Origin: Billgrantia bachuensis
GTDB taxonomy: Bacteria > Pseudomonadota > Gammaproteobacteria > Pseudomonadales > Halomonadaceae
Direction: 5' to 3'
NCBI RefSeq assembly: GCF_011742165.1
Contig: NZ_JAAQTO010000005.1
Coordinates: forward strand, 41,839-105,838
DNA length: 64,000 nucleotides
Part shown: positions 28,483 through 37,244 of the stretch, piece by piece
Layout of the letters: the number at the start of each line of letters is the position of its first letter
Numbering within the stretch: position 1 is the first letter of the stretch
Made by a program: the position numbers and the translations under genes
The notes under the pieces: model-generated
Told to the model about the DNA's origin: nothing
The model's input: only the letters and a program-made list of their open reading frames with translations
The model's database searches: none

Positions 28483-29265
28483 TCACAGCTGGCTCAGGCG
28501 CGCCAGCATCTCGTCGCTGGTCTGCACGGCTCGGCTGTTGATCTCATAGGCTCGCTGGGTCTGGATCATGCTGACCATCTCCTCCACCACATTGACGTTG
28601 GAGGTTTCCACGTAGCCCTGGAACAGGCGCCCGGCGCCGTTCATGCCCGGCATGGCCTCGTTACGTGGGCCGGAAGAAGTGGTTTCCCGATATAGATTGC
28701 CACCGATACTCTCCAGGCCGGTCGCATTGACGAAGGTGGAGATAGTGATCTGGCCAACTTCCAGCGCCTGGTTGACACCGGGCTGGGTCACCGAGACGAT
28801 GCCGTCCTCACCGATGGAAATTGACAGGGCATTGTCTGGAATGATGATGGCCGGCTCGAGCGGATAGCCGTTGGCGTTCACCATCTGGCCGTTCTCGTTG
28901 AGCTGGAAGCTGCCGTCGCGGGTGTAGGCGGTGGTACCGTCCGGCATCAGCACCTGAAAGAAGCCGTTGCCGTTGATCGCCAGGTCGCGCGAGTTCTCGG
29001 TCTGCTCGAGCCCACCCTGGCTATGCAGGCGTTCGGTGGCCACCGGGCGAACGCCGGTGCCGACCTGCATGCCCGAAGGCAGGCGGTTCTGCACGTCGTT
29101 CTGCGCACCAGGCTGACGCAGGTTCTGGTAGAGCAGGTCCTCGAACACCGCCCGCGAGCGCTTGAAACCATTGGTGCTGACGTTGGCGAGGTTGTTGGAG
29201 ATGACATCCAGCTTGACCTGCTGGGACTCCAGGCCGGTCTTGGCCGTCCACAGTGACTTGATCAT
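28483..29265 (-). CDS. flgG: Flagellar distal rod protein FlgG
   Basis: 260 residues, exactly the family length. Starts [20 protein letters not shown] with [20 protein letters not shown], and ends [20 protein letters not shown]. Forms the distal rod that passes through the P and L rings. Part of the minus-strand flgB-J run. Confidence 0.98.
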   Translation of the reverse strand: MIKSLWTAKTGLESQQVKLDVISNNLANVSTNGFKRSRAVFEDLLYQNLRQPGAQNDVQNRLPSGMQVGTGVRPVATERLHSQGGLEQTENSRDLAINGNGFFQVLMPDGTTAYTRDGSFQLNENGQMVNANGYPLEPAIIIPDNALSISIGEDGIVSVTQPGVNQALEVGQITISTFVNATGLESIGGNLYRETTSSGPRNEAMPGMNGAGRLFQGYVETSNVNVVEEMVSMIQTQRAYEINSRAVQTSDEMLARLSQL

Positions 29266-29308
29266 AATTTTTCCTTGACCCTACGGGCCTCAGCCCTGGA
29301 TGGAGCCG

Positions 29309-30064
29309 TTAGCCTTGGATAGAGAGCAGATTATTGGCCCGCTGGGCGTTTTCATTGGCGGTACTGATCGCTTTCATCTGCATTTCGTAGCGCTTGGCCA
29401 CGTCGATCATGGCGACCATGGCCTCCACCGCGCTCACATTGCTGCCTTCCAGCGAACCGCTGACAACGCGGGCTTCATCGTCGGCTTCCAGAGCGGCAAC
29501 CTCGCCCTCGGCATTGGGCGGCATGCGGAACAGGCCGTCGTCGCCGCGCAGCAGATTCTGCTCCGGCGTGACAAGCTTGAGCCGGCCCACGTCGACCAGG
29601 GCCTCGGGCCCCTCCCCTTCGCCGATGGCGCTGAGGGTACCGTCGGCACCGATGGTGACACTTGAGCCCAGCGGTACGACGATGGGACCGCCGTCACCGA
29701 TTACCGGGCGCCCCATTACCGTGACCAGGCCATTACCGTCTATCTGAAGATCGCCACGTCGGCTATAGGCCTCGGTGCCGTCGTCGGCCTGGACGGCGAG
29801 CCAGGCGTCGCCTTCCATCGCCACGTCCAGCTCGCGCCCGGTATGGGTGATCGGCCCCGGGCTGAAATCGCTGCCCGGAGTGGTCGCCGCTACCGAAACG
29901 CGGGTCGGCAGCAAGCCGTCGCCCTGAACCGGCACGGCGCGCATGGCATGCAACTGGGCGCGAAAGCCGCTGGTGGAGACATTGGACAGGTTGTGACTGA
30001 CCACTGCCTGCTGGTCCATGCTCTGCTTGGCCCCGCTCATGGCGGTATAAAGTATGCGGTCCAT
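29309..30064 (-). CDS. flgF: Flagellar proximal rod protein FlgF
   Basis: 251 residues. Starts MDRILYTAMSGAKQSMDQQA with SHNLSNVSTSGFRAQLHAMR; C-terminus VEAMVAMIDVAKRYEMQMKA. The MDRxLYxAMxGA opening separates FlgF from FlgG. Confidence 0.97.
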   Translation of the reverse strand: MDRILYTAMSGAKQSMDQQAVVSHNLSNVSTSGFRAQLHAMRAVPVQGDGLLPTRVSVAATTPGSDFSPGPITHTGRELDVAMEGDAWLAVQADDGTEAYSRRGDLQIDGNGLVTVMGRPVIGDGGPIVVPLGSSVTIGADGTLSAIGEGEGPEALVDVGRLKLVTPEQNLLRGDDGLFRMPPNAEGEVAALEADDEARVVSGSLEGSNVSAVEAMVAMIDVAKRYEMQMKAISTANENAQRANNLLSIQG

Positions 30065-30084
30065 GACTCAGGCTCCGTCCCGGC

Positions 30085-31350
30085 TTAGCGCAGGTTGATC
30101 GCGGTTTGCAGGAGTTCGTCCTGGGTCTTGATCGTCTGCGAGTTGGCCTGGTAGGCCCGCTGCGCCACGATCATGCTGACCAGCTCACGCGCCATGTCGA
30201 CATTGGAAGTCTCGACGGCACCCGACACCACACTGCCCAGCAGGCCGGTACCCGGGGCGCCGACCAGCTCCTGCCCCGACTCATTGGAGGCGCGCCAGAC
30301 GTTGTCGCCGGCAGGCGTCAAGCCCTCGGGGTTGCGGAAGCTGACCAGGGCGACCTGACCGGCGGGACGCGACTCCTCGTTGGAGTAGTTGCGCATGATG
30401 GTGCCATCGTCATTGATGGTGATGCCCACCAGGGTACCGGAGGTGTAGCCGTTCTGGGTCAGGCTGCTGACGGTGGAGGTGTTGCCGAACTGGGTGGTAC
30501 CGGCCAGGTTGATGTCGAAGGTGAGATCCTCCGGTCCGCCGCCAAGATAATCGCCGGCAGCGAAGGTGATGCCCGGGATGGCACCGTTGGCATTGACATC
30601 GCCGGCACCGTTGACCAGCTTGCCGTTACTGTCGAACTGAACGGTGTATTCGTTCACGTTACCCGCGCCATCGTCCAGCGTGGTGCCGTCGAGTGTCATC
30701 CTGGCAGTCCACTCGTTGGCCGCAGCCTTTTCGTAATAGACGGTGATGTTGCGCGGATTACCGAGCGAATCGTAGACGGTGAAGTTGTTGGAGTAGTGAT
30801 AGTCGATCATGGCCGGGTTGCCCGTCGAGTCGGTCGCTTCCACTGTGCTCAAATCTTCACCCGTCACCTTGCGCGCATCCAGGTTGAGGGTGGTGCCCAC
30901 ACGAGTCGTAGCGCTTGCCGCCAGCTCCTCGGCGGAGACGTTGAGCGGCTCCGGCTGGCCACCGACCTGTACTTGGCCCTGGGCATTGAGCCCGTAGCCC
31001 ATGATCTGGAAGCCCTGGGCGTTGATCAGGTCGCCTTCAGAGGTCATGGAGAGCTGGCCGTTGCGTGAATAGACGACCTCGCCGCTGGTATCCGCATAGC
31101 GGAAGAAGCCTTCTCCGGCTACCGCCAGGTCCAGGTTGCGATTGGTCGATTCGACGTTGCCCTCGCTGAAGTTTTGCAGCACGGCCGACACCCGTGTACC
31201 CAGGCCGACCTTGGAGTTGGCAAAAACGTCCGAGAACTGAACGTTGGAGCCCTTGAACCCGACGGTTTGGGAGTTGGCGATGTTGTTGCCGATCGTGCCG
31301 AGTTTCTGCGCCTGGGAGTTCAGGCCGCTAAGTGCTTGTGAAAAGCTCAT
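30085..31350 (-). CDS. flgE: Flagellar hook protein FlgE
   Basis: 421 residues. Starts MSFSQALSGLNSQAQKLGTI with NNIANSQTVGFKGSNVQFSD, has hook D1/D2 domains in the middle, and ends ELVSMIVAQRAYQANSQTIK. Builds the universal joint between rod and filament. Directly downstream of flgD, its assembly cap. Confidence 0.97.
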   Translation of the reverse strand: MSFSQALSGLNSQAQKLGTIGNNIANSQTVGFKGSNVQFSDVFANSKVGLGTRVSAVLQNFSEGNVESTNRNLDLAVAGEGFFRYADTSGEVVYSRNGQLSMTSEGDLINAQGFQIMGYGLNAQGQVQVGGQPEPLNVSAEELAASATTRVGTTLNLDARKVTGEDLSTVEATDSTGNPAMIDYHYSNNFTVYDSLGNPRNITVYYEKAAANEWTARMTLDGTTLDDGAGNVNEYTVQFDSNGKLVNGAGDVNANGAIPGITFAAGDYLGGGPEDLTFDINLAGTTQFGNTSTVSSLTQNGYTSGTLVGITINDDGTIMRNYSNEESRPAGQVALVSFRNPEGLTPAGDNVWRASNESGQELVGAPGTGLLGSVVSGAVETSNVDMARELVSMIVAQRAYQANSQTIKTQDELLQTAINLR

Positions 31351-31432
31351 TTTTCGTTCCTCTGCCTACCGCTGAAAGTGCCGCTATGCGCGGTTCTTTT
31401 ATGCTGCGTATGCTGTGTCAATGAATGAAGAT

Positions 31433-32125
31433 TCAAAGGATCTGCTTGACCTGGTCGAGGCCGACCTGGCCATAGACGGCTCCCAGGTCCAGCTTCACGC
31501 CACCGTTCTGGTCGGGAGGCGTTATCCCGCCGACCACGGCGTAGTTGAGCGTGGTGCCGTTCACCGTCTTGTCGCCGCTGGTAGCTTCGATGCGTACGCG
31601 ATAGGAACCCGAAGCGGCTGCCTCGCCTTCGCTGGTACGGCCGTCCCAAGTGAATGACTCCACCCCCGCCTTGGCCGACCCGATGTCGTAGCGGTTGACC
31701 ACCTGGCCACTGGCATTGGTGATCACCACGCTCACGTTTTCGGCCGACTGAGGCAGCTCGATGCCGAACGGCGTGGTATGCGGCTCGCCATCCTCGCCCT
31801 GCTCGAGCAGCACGCGGTCGCCGGGCACCATCACGCCCTTGCCGATCAAGCCGGTGGCCTGCAGGGTCTGGCCGGCGTTCATCTGGTCGGTGATGCCACT
31901 CAAGGTCTCGTTGAGATCCTCGATGCCACTGACGGTGTTGATCTGCGCCAACTGGCTGGTCATCTGATGGTTGTCCATCGGTTCGAGCGGATCCTGATGC
32001 TGCATCTGAGCAATCAGCAGAGTCATGAAGTTGTTGCGCAGGTCGGCGGACTGGCTGGCATCGCGTGCAGCGGGGCCACCCTGGTTCATTCGCGTGACGA
32101 CATTGGCGTCGATGGTGTTGGACAT
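31433..32125 (-). CDS. flgD: Flagellar hook-capping scaffold FlgD
   Basis: 230 residues. The N-terminal FlgD motif reads NNFMTLLIAQMQHQDPLEPM with MTSQLAQINTVSGIEDLN. A C-terminal Tudor/Ig-like FlgD_ig region (VVNRYDIGSAKAGVESFTWD) follows. It sits at the tip of the growing hook and is discarded later. Confidence 0.96.
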   Translation of the reverse strand: MSNTIDANVVTRMNQGGPAARDASQSADLRNNFMTLLIAQMQHQDPLEPMDNHQMTSQLAQINTVSGIEDLNETLSGITDQMNAGQTLQATGLIGKGVMVPGDRVLLEQGEDGEPHTTPFGIELPQSAENVSVVITNASGQVVNRYDIGSAKAGVESFTWDGRTSEGEAAASGSYRVRIEATSGDKTVNGTTLNYAVVGGITPPDQNGGVKLDLGAVYGQVGLDQVKQIL

Positions 32126-32130
32126 GACGA

Positions 32131-32538
32131 TCAGCCCTCGCCCAGCGTGAGTGTCTTGAGCATCATCTGCTTGCTCGTGTTCATGACCTCGACGTTGGCC
32201 TGGTAAGAGCGCGACGCCGAGATCATGTTGACCATTTCATGTACCGGCTCGACGTTGGGCATCGACACATAGCCTTCTTCGTTAGCCAGCGGGTGCTCGG
32301 GGCGGTACTCCATGCGCAGGGGCGAGGGATCCTCGACCACTTCGCGCACCCCGACACCGCCAATACCATGGCCGCCCTGCAGGCGTGACTCGAACATGAC
32401 CTGTTTGGCCCGATAGGCCTCGCCGTCCGGCCCGGCCACACTGTCGGCGTTGGCCAGATTGCTGGCGGTGACGTTCATGCGCTGCGACTGGGCGCTCATG
32501 GCCGAGCCGGCGATATCGAACACGGAAAACATCGACAT
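32131..32538 (-). CDS. flgC: Flagellar proximal rod protein FlgC
   Basis: 135 residues. Starts [20 protein letters not shown] with [20 protein letters not shown] and ends [17 protein letters not shown], a textbook FlgC tail. Lies between flgB and flgD with short gaps. Confidence 0.98.
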   Translation of the reverse strand: MSMFSVFDIAGSAMSAQSQRMNVTASNLANADSVAGPDGEAYRAKQVMFESRLQGGHGIGGVGVREVVEDPSPLRMEYRPEHPLANEEGYVSMPNVEPVHEMVNMISASRSYQANVEVMNTSKQMMLKTLTLGEG

Positions 32539-32569
32539 GGTAAGATCTCTCTCCCTTTGCTCCGGGCTG

Positions 32570-32983
32570 TTATTCCGGCTGCATGGCGTTCTTCAGCCCC
32601 TGGATGCGGCTGTTCATCATGGTCAGTGCCGCCTGGTAGCGCACCGTATTGTCGGCGAACTGGGTGCGCTCGCGGTCCATGTCCACGGTATTGCCGTCCA
32701 GGCTTGGCTGATCGGGAATGCGATAGAGCAGTTCCTGACTGGGTGCCGCCATGGCACGGCCCGGCAGGTGCCCTTCGGAGGTGCGCGCCAGCGACAGCCC
32801 ACTGCCAGTGGTGCGCCCTTGATCGACTGCCTTCTTCAATTCACTGGCAAAGTCGATATCGCGCGCCTTGTAATTGGGCGTATCGGCATTGGCGATGTTG
32901 CTCGCCAATATCTTGTGACGCTGCTGACGCAGGCCCAGCGCCTGCTGGTGGTAATTAAAGGCGGCCTCGAGCTGGTCGATCAT
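32570..32983 (-). CDS. flgB: Flagellar proximal rod protein FlgB
   Basis: 137 residues. Starts [20 protein letters not shown], contains [20 protein letters not shown] and ends [19 protein letters not shown]. First gene of the minus-strand rod/hook run, diverging from flgA. GGGGAG lies 7 nt upstream of the ATG. The 183 nt up to flgA contain no sigma-28 site, and no clear sigma-54 site was found. Confidence 0.98.
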   Translation of the reverse strand: MIDQLEAAFNYHQQALGLRQQRHKILASNIANADTPNYKARDIDFASELKKAVDQGRTTGSGLSLARTSEGHLPGRAMAAPSQELLYRIPDQPSLDGNTVDMDRERTQFADNTVRYQAALTMMNSRIQGLKNAMQPE

Positions 32984-33166
32984 GCCGGCACTCCCCGTAC
33001 AAACCCAGTGGATGACATGCGGAACTTCTTGAGGTTGAAGAATAGCTACGCCGCTGTCATTTCAATGGCAGGAACAGGCCGGTTTTCCTCGTTCATTTCC
33101 ACTGTTTCAGTCCGACGCCTCCCGCTAGACTCCTGCTATCACCACCCAGCTGGACGGTCTTGCCCC

Positions 33167-33856
33167 ATGCGTCTGATCCGATTCGCCCTGTTGCTACCGC
33201 TGTCACTGGCCGGCTTGCCGCCGATTGCGGCAGCCTCGGCCAACGACACCGAACTGCTGCAAGCCGTACACGCCTTCCTGCACGAAGAGGCCCAGGCCTT
33301 GGGTGACGAACTCATCATCGAATTGCACCCACCGTCCGCCAGGCTGCCGAGGTGCGAATCCCCCGAGCCCTTCCTGGCACGCCCTGGCGATGTTCCTCTG
33401 GGGCGTGTTTCCGTGGGCGTACGCTGCGGCAGCGACGGCCGCCAGGTGCGCTACTTGCAGGCAGAAATTGGCGTAATGGGAGAGTATCCGGTGCTTGCGG
33501 CCGCACTGGCGGCGGGCGAGACTGTGCGCCGCGATCACCTGACGATGCAGTCGGGTAATCTCGCCGAGCTGCCGAACCGCACTTTGCTCGATATCGACGA
33601 GATCGTCGGCCAGGCGGCAACACGCCCCCTGGCTCCTGGCCAACCCTTGCAAGCTCACCAGTTTCGCAGCCTACCGTTGGTGGAGAGAAACCAGCGTGTC
33701 GTGGTCGAAGCCCGCGGCTCCGCGTTTCGCATATCCCGCGAGGGCCAGGCCCTGGAGCCTGGAGCCTTGGGCGACCGCGTCAGGGTTCGCTTCGATAGCC
33801 GTGAAGTCGTGACGGCTGAGGTGGTAGGAGAAGGCACCCTTGTCGTAGACTTCTGA
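33167..33856 (+). CDS. flgA: P-ring assembly chaperone FlgA
   Basis: 229 residues with a signal peptide (MRLIRFALLLPLSLAGLPPI). The C-terminal SAF-type domain carries LAAGETVRRDHLTMQSGNLA, ATRPLAPGQPLQAHQF and VRVRFDSREVVTAEVVGEGT. It keeps FlgI in an assembly-ready state in the periplasm. The start at 33167 was chosen because it begins the signal peptide; the open frame further upstream overlaps flgB and is not coding. Confidence 0.94.
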   Translation: MRLIRFALLLPLSLAGLPPIAAASANDTELLQAVHAFLHEEAQALGDELIIELHPPSARLPRCESPEPFLARPGDVPLGRVSVGVRCGSDGRQVRYLQAEIGVMGEYPVLAAALAAGETVRRDHLTMQSGNLAELPNRTLLDIDEIVGQAATRPLAPGQPLQAHQFRSLPLVERNQRVVVEARGSAFRISREGQALEPGALGDRVRVRFDSREVVTAEVVGEGTLVVDF

Positions 33857-33937
33857 AACCGACCGCAGTACGTTGGCGAGTGCATCTGGCAAGCAAAGGC
33901 ATATCCGCCCGGGAAACTTGTGCCGAAAAAACAGGCC

Positions 33938-33964
33938 TAAAGTTATCCAGCGCGCTGCCGATAG
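33938..33964 (+). promoter_or_regulatory. Sigma-28 promoter of flgMN
   Basis: TAAAGTTA, 11-nt spacer, GCCGATAG. The expected transcription start lies about 7 nt after the -10 element, near 33971. That is already past the ATG at 33968 and so constrains the flgM start. Confidence 0.93.
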
Positions 33965-33997
33965 CAGATGAAAGCATTCGGTCATGAGGCCATTATC

Positions 33998-34279
33998 GTG
34001 AAAATCAACAGCCAGAACCCCCTGACTCGCCCGACCCAGACGACTCCGCGCGAGGAGACTCAGCCGGTCAAGGGTGCCACTCCTGCAGGTCAGCAGGAGC
34101 CCGGCCCATCGGCCGCTACCCATCTCAGCCAGAAGGCCGCCGACGCCTCGCGCGACGTCGACATGGCGCGAGTCGAGGAAATTCGCGAGGCCATTCGTGA
34201 GGGGCGGCTGGAAATCCGTGCCGAGCGCATTGCCGATGCCCTGATCGAATCTCTGGCAGCGGAGAGTCGCGGGGAATGA
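33998..34279 (+). CDS. flgM: Anti-sigma-28 factor FlgM
   Basis: 93 residues from the GTG at 33998: MKINSQNPLTRPTQTTPRE, a disordered Pro/Gln-rich middle, then the sigma-28 binding helices ARVEEIREAIREGRLEIRAE and RIADALIESL. FlgM holds FliA inactive until the hook is finished and it is exported. The GTG was chosen over the ATG at 33968 because the sigma-28 promoter would start transcription at about 33971, a GAGG ribosome site lies 8 nt before the GTG, and the family opens with (M)KI(N/D). An upstream promoter could still use the longer form. Confidence 0.9.
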   Translation: MKINSQNPLTRPTQTTPREETQPVKGATPAGQQEPGPSAATHLSQKAADASRDVDMARVEEIREAIREGRLEIRAERIADALIESLAAESRGE

Positions 34280-34725
34280 GCCTGGCGAAGCTTCTTCAGG
34301 AACAGCAGCAGCGCTTGGGCGGCGTCATCGAACTGCTTCAGCAGGAGCGCGCCGTGCTGACCAATGCGGAGATCGACGGCAGTGTGCTCGGCAAAATTGC
34401 CGGGCACAAGCAGACGCTGCTGGCCAAGCTGGAAGCCAGCGAAACGCTGCGCCAAGGTGTACAGCAGCGGTTGGGCTATGCCAGTGGAGCGGAAGGAGCA
34501 CGCCAAGCAGCGGCCGACGCCGGCTGTGAAAGTGCCTGGTCGCATACCTTGGAGCTGACTCGCGAAGCCCAGCGCCTCAATGCACTGAACGGGAAATTGG
34601 TGAAACTGCGCATGGAGCAGAACACACGCCTTCTGGAGTACATCCATCAGGCCGCGGAGAAAACCGTATATCGCGCCAGCGGGCGTGTTGCCGCCCAATC
34701 GGGACGCATCAATGCCTCGGTCTAG
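34276..34725 (+). CDS. flgN: Flagellar chaperone FlgN
   Basis: 149 residues, all helix, overlapping flgM by 4 nt. Typical FlgN layout: an N-terminal LLQEQQQRLGGVIELLQQER and a C-terminal LNALNGKLVKLRMEQNTRLL. It binds FlgK and FlgL and delivers them to the export gate. Low sequence conservation is usual; position after flgM supports the call. Confidence 0.92.
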   Translation: MSLAKLLQEQQQRLGGVIELLQQERAVLTNAEIDGSVLGKIAGHKQTLLAKLEASETLRQGVQQRLGYASGAEGARQAAADAGCESAWSHTLELTREAQRLNALNGKLVKLRMEQNTRLLEYIHQAAEKTVYRASGRVAAQSGRINASV

Positions 34726-34901
34726 TACCGCCTGCTAACGCCACGCCCCACCCTTTTCTCACTTCCTGCCCTTCAAGACTACGCTTCAGTGCATCGCTGC
34801 CGCCCCCTCTCTTGAGCAGGCTGCTCCAGAGCAGTGTCGGCAGCTCAGTCTCTACGTCCCAGCCGGCAACTTCCTGGCGTAACCGCCACTACATCACCCA
34901 A

Positions 34902-34937
34902 CCGAAGCAAGCCTACTGTCCGAAGCAAGCCTATTCC
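34902..34937. repeat. Two 18-bp direct repeats in the flgN downstream gap
   Basis: CCGAAGCAAGCCTACTGT is followed directly by CCGAAGCAAGCCTATTCC. They lie in the 238-nt gap between convergent flgN and the diguanylate cyclase gene, in which nothing else was seen. Confidence 0.5.
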
Positions 34938-34963
34938 TCCGGCCTGGCCGCGCACATGTCCCG

Positions 34964-36970
34964 CTACCACAGGCTGTCGATCAGGTCATCACCGAAAGCG
35001 GTGATCACCACGGTGTTACGTCCATCCGCCTTGGCCTTGTAGCTCGCCTCGTCGGCGCGAGCAAGCACGGTCTCGGCCGATTCGTCGCCCTCCTGGAGAG
35101 CCGTGACTCCCATACTGAGCGTGATGGTATAGGTCTTGTCCTCATTGGTCACCGTGACCTCGGACACTGCGCGGCGCAGGGATTCAGCGATCTCGCCCGC
35201 CTGCTTGACCGTACAACTGGGTAGCAGGACGGCGAATTCATCCCCCCCCTGGCGAGCGACATGATCGCTGCGCCGCACTTCCCAGGCTACTACTTGGGCA
35301 ACTCGCCGCAACATCTCGTCACCCAAGGCGTGACCACCCTCGTCATTGATCGGCTTGAAGTGGTCGAGATCGAACAGAATCAGCACCGAGGGAGTGCCGG
35401 TCTTGGCATACTCCGCCAACGCCTCCTCGAGGCGTCGCTCGAAGCCACGCCTATTGAGCAGCCCTGTCAAGGGGTCGTGTTCAGCTTCCCAGCGCTGCAG
35501 TGCCTCCTGCTGCCGTCGCTCAGTGATGTCCTTGACCATGCCCACGAAACCCAGTGACTGCTCGTTGCCCTGTACCTGGCTGGCATGCACCTCGACCCAC
35601 AGCGTGGCCCCGCTCGAATGAAGGAAACGTATTTGGCGCACGAAGTCGTTGCCGGTCGCCAGGGTATGCTGCCACATGTCCTCGGCTCCCCGCTGATCTG
35701 CGGGGTGTATGCGCTCCCACCACTCTCTGTCGCTATGCAGCTCGTCGAGCCCGAGCAGCTCGAGAAGCGCCGGGTTCAGATAGTTGAGGCGGCCGCTCAG
35801 ATCCGCTACGAACATGCCAATGGGGGTAGAACCGAGCACCGCATCGAGAAACGCCTGGCGATCGCGTAGGTGCTCCAGCGCCGCCAGTCGCTCGTGCTCG
35901 AGGCGATTGAAGCTGCTGGCGACCTGACGCAGCTCATGCATGCTGGTGGAGAGCTCCAGGTAACGCCTCTCGCCCGCTCCGACCTGGGCGATTTGCCGCT
36001 CGAGCCGGTGCAGCGGGCGCAGCAGTCGCCGGACCAAAAGACGCATGGTGACCAACAACATGACCGCCAGCACCAGCCAGGCCCACCATAGCCGGCCCAG
36101 AAAATCGCCCAAGGGCTGCCGAACCTGGGCCTGCGGTACCGCCACCTTGACGATCCAGTTAGCCGGCCAGATCTGGCGATACGACATCAGGGTCGTGGAA
36201 CCGCTCGCTGCCTGAGCGACCGTCTCCCCCTGCCAACCATCCAGCGCGAGTTGCAGCGTCGGAAAATCGCTGGGGATACTCCTGTGTTCGGCTGGCTGCT
36301 GGCGGCGCGGATGAAAGAGTCGCTCTCCCTCTGCGGTGAATACCGATACGTAGCCATCCTCGCCCAACCGGATCGTCTCCAACCGGCGGAACAGACCACC
36401 TTGAGCGAGATTGATCATGCCGCCGACCACACCGGCAAAGCGCCCTTGCTCATCGAAGCGCGGCACCAGCATGAGCACCAATGAATCACCACTCGCCCTG
36501 CCGGTGAAAGGACGGCTGACGTAAGGCCATGGTGAATGACGAACCATGCGGAAATATTCCGTGTCGGCGGTTTCAAGCCCCACCCGCCCCGGCACGATGG
36601 GCCAATCCGCAACGACACGCCCTTCGGCGTCGGTCACCATCAACCCCTCGAACCACTCCAGCAGCACCTGGCTATTTGCCAACCGTGACGTAAGCTCGGC
36701 CGCTTCGGCGTCACGCAGGGCCCGCTCGAGTCGCTGGAGCGCGCCTATCCTGCGGTCGACCTGGCGGGTCAGGTCATCGGCGACCAGCTGCGACTCGTAG
36801 CGTAGATGAGATAGATTGGCTTCGTCGACGAGCCCCTTGCCGAACTGCCAGGCCAATACCAGAACGACGCCGACAATCACCAGCCAGGTCATGGCCAACC
36901 CCGTAAGGAGGCGCCCCTGCAGCGAACAGATCGAGCGAGCCAGTGACGCGACTGGAGCCATCACGTGCAA
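34964..36970 (-). CDS. Membrane diguanylate cyclase: Cache sensor, HAMP-like linker, PAS, GGDEF
   Basis: 668 residues. Membrane helix at about 25-45, a periplasmic Cache-type domain (about 50-285), a second helix at about 290-310, a PAS domain (about 370-480) and GGDEF (about 495-660). Active-site signature ARQGGDEFAVLLPS, with RRSD five residues before it as an RxxD inhibitory site. It should make c-di-GMP from two GTP in response to an extracellular ligand. Start is uncertain: AAGGGG lies 6 nt before the TTG at 36970, while an in-frame ATG lies at 36961. Convergent to flgN. Confidence 0.9.
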   Translation of the reverse strand: MHVMAPVASLARSICSLQGRLLTGLAMTWLVIVGVVLVLAWQFGKGLVDEANLSHLRYESQLVADDLTRQVDRRIGALQRLERALRDAEAAELTSRLANSQVLLEWFEGLMVTDAEGRVVADWPIVPGRVGLETADTEYFRMVRHSPWPYVSRPFTGRASGDSLVLMLVPRFDEQGRFAGVVGGMINLAQGGLFRRLETIRLGEDGYVSVFTAEGERLFHPRRQQPAEHRSIPSDFPTLQLALDGWQGETVAQAASGSTTLMSYRQIWPANWIVKVAVPQAQVRQPLGDFLGRLWWAWLVLAVMLLVTMRLLVRRLLRPLHRLERQIAQVGAGERRYLELSTSMHELRQVASSFNRLEHERLAALEHLRDRQAFLDAVLGSTPIGMFVADLSGRLNYLNPALLELLGLDELHSDREWWERIHPADQRGAEDMWQHTLATGNDFVRQIRFLHSSGATLWVEVHASQVQGNEQSLGFVGMVKDITERRQQEALQRWEAEHDPLTGLLNRRGFERRLEEALAEYAKTGTPSVLILFDLDHFKPINDEGGHALGDEMLRRVAQVVAWEVRRSDHVARQGGDEFAVLLPSCTVKQAGEIAESLRRAVSEVTVTNEDKTYTITLSMGVTALQEGDESAETVLARADEASYKAKADGRNTVVITAFGDDLIDSLW

Positions 36971-37244
36971 TGAAATCCCCTTGGTGGAGGTAAAATATGG
37001 CCTGTCGGCTTCGCCTTGACAGAGTGTACCGCCTCTTCCTGGCAGCCCCGCCCGAAGGCAGGAGAACTAATTTCGTTATCGGCAAGCCCGAAGCGAACTT
37101 GAGCCCTGCAGACGCATCAAAGCATGTTACCCAACATGACGACCCCGCCCCTCAACGCAAGAGGGGACCTTTGCTCAAGTCCTGGCGAGGCAGGACGATA
37201 TAGACTTAAAGTCGATCCGCACTCAACTTAATGAAGCCGCTCAG

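Noticed and set aside
33000..33160. Sigma-54 box upstream of flgB
   Set aside because: The best candidate has nine rather than ten bases between GG and GC.
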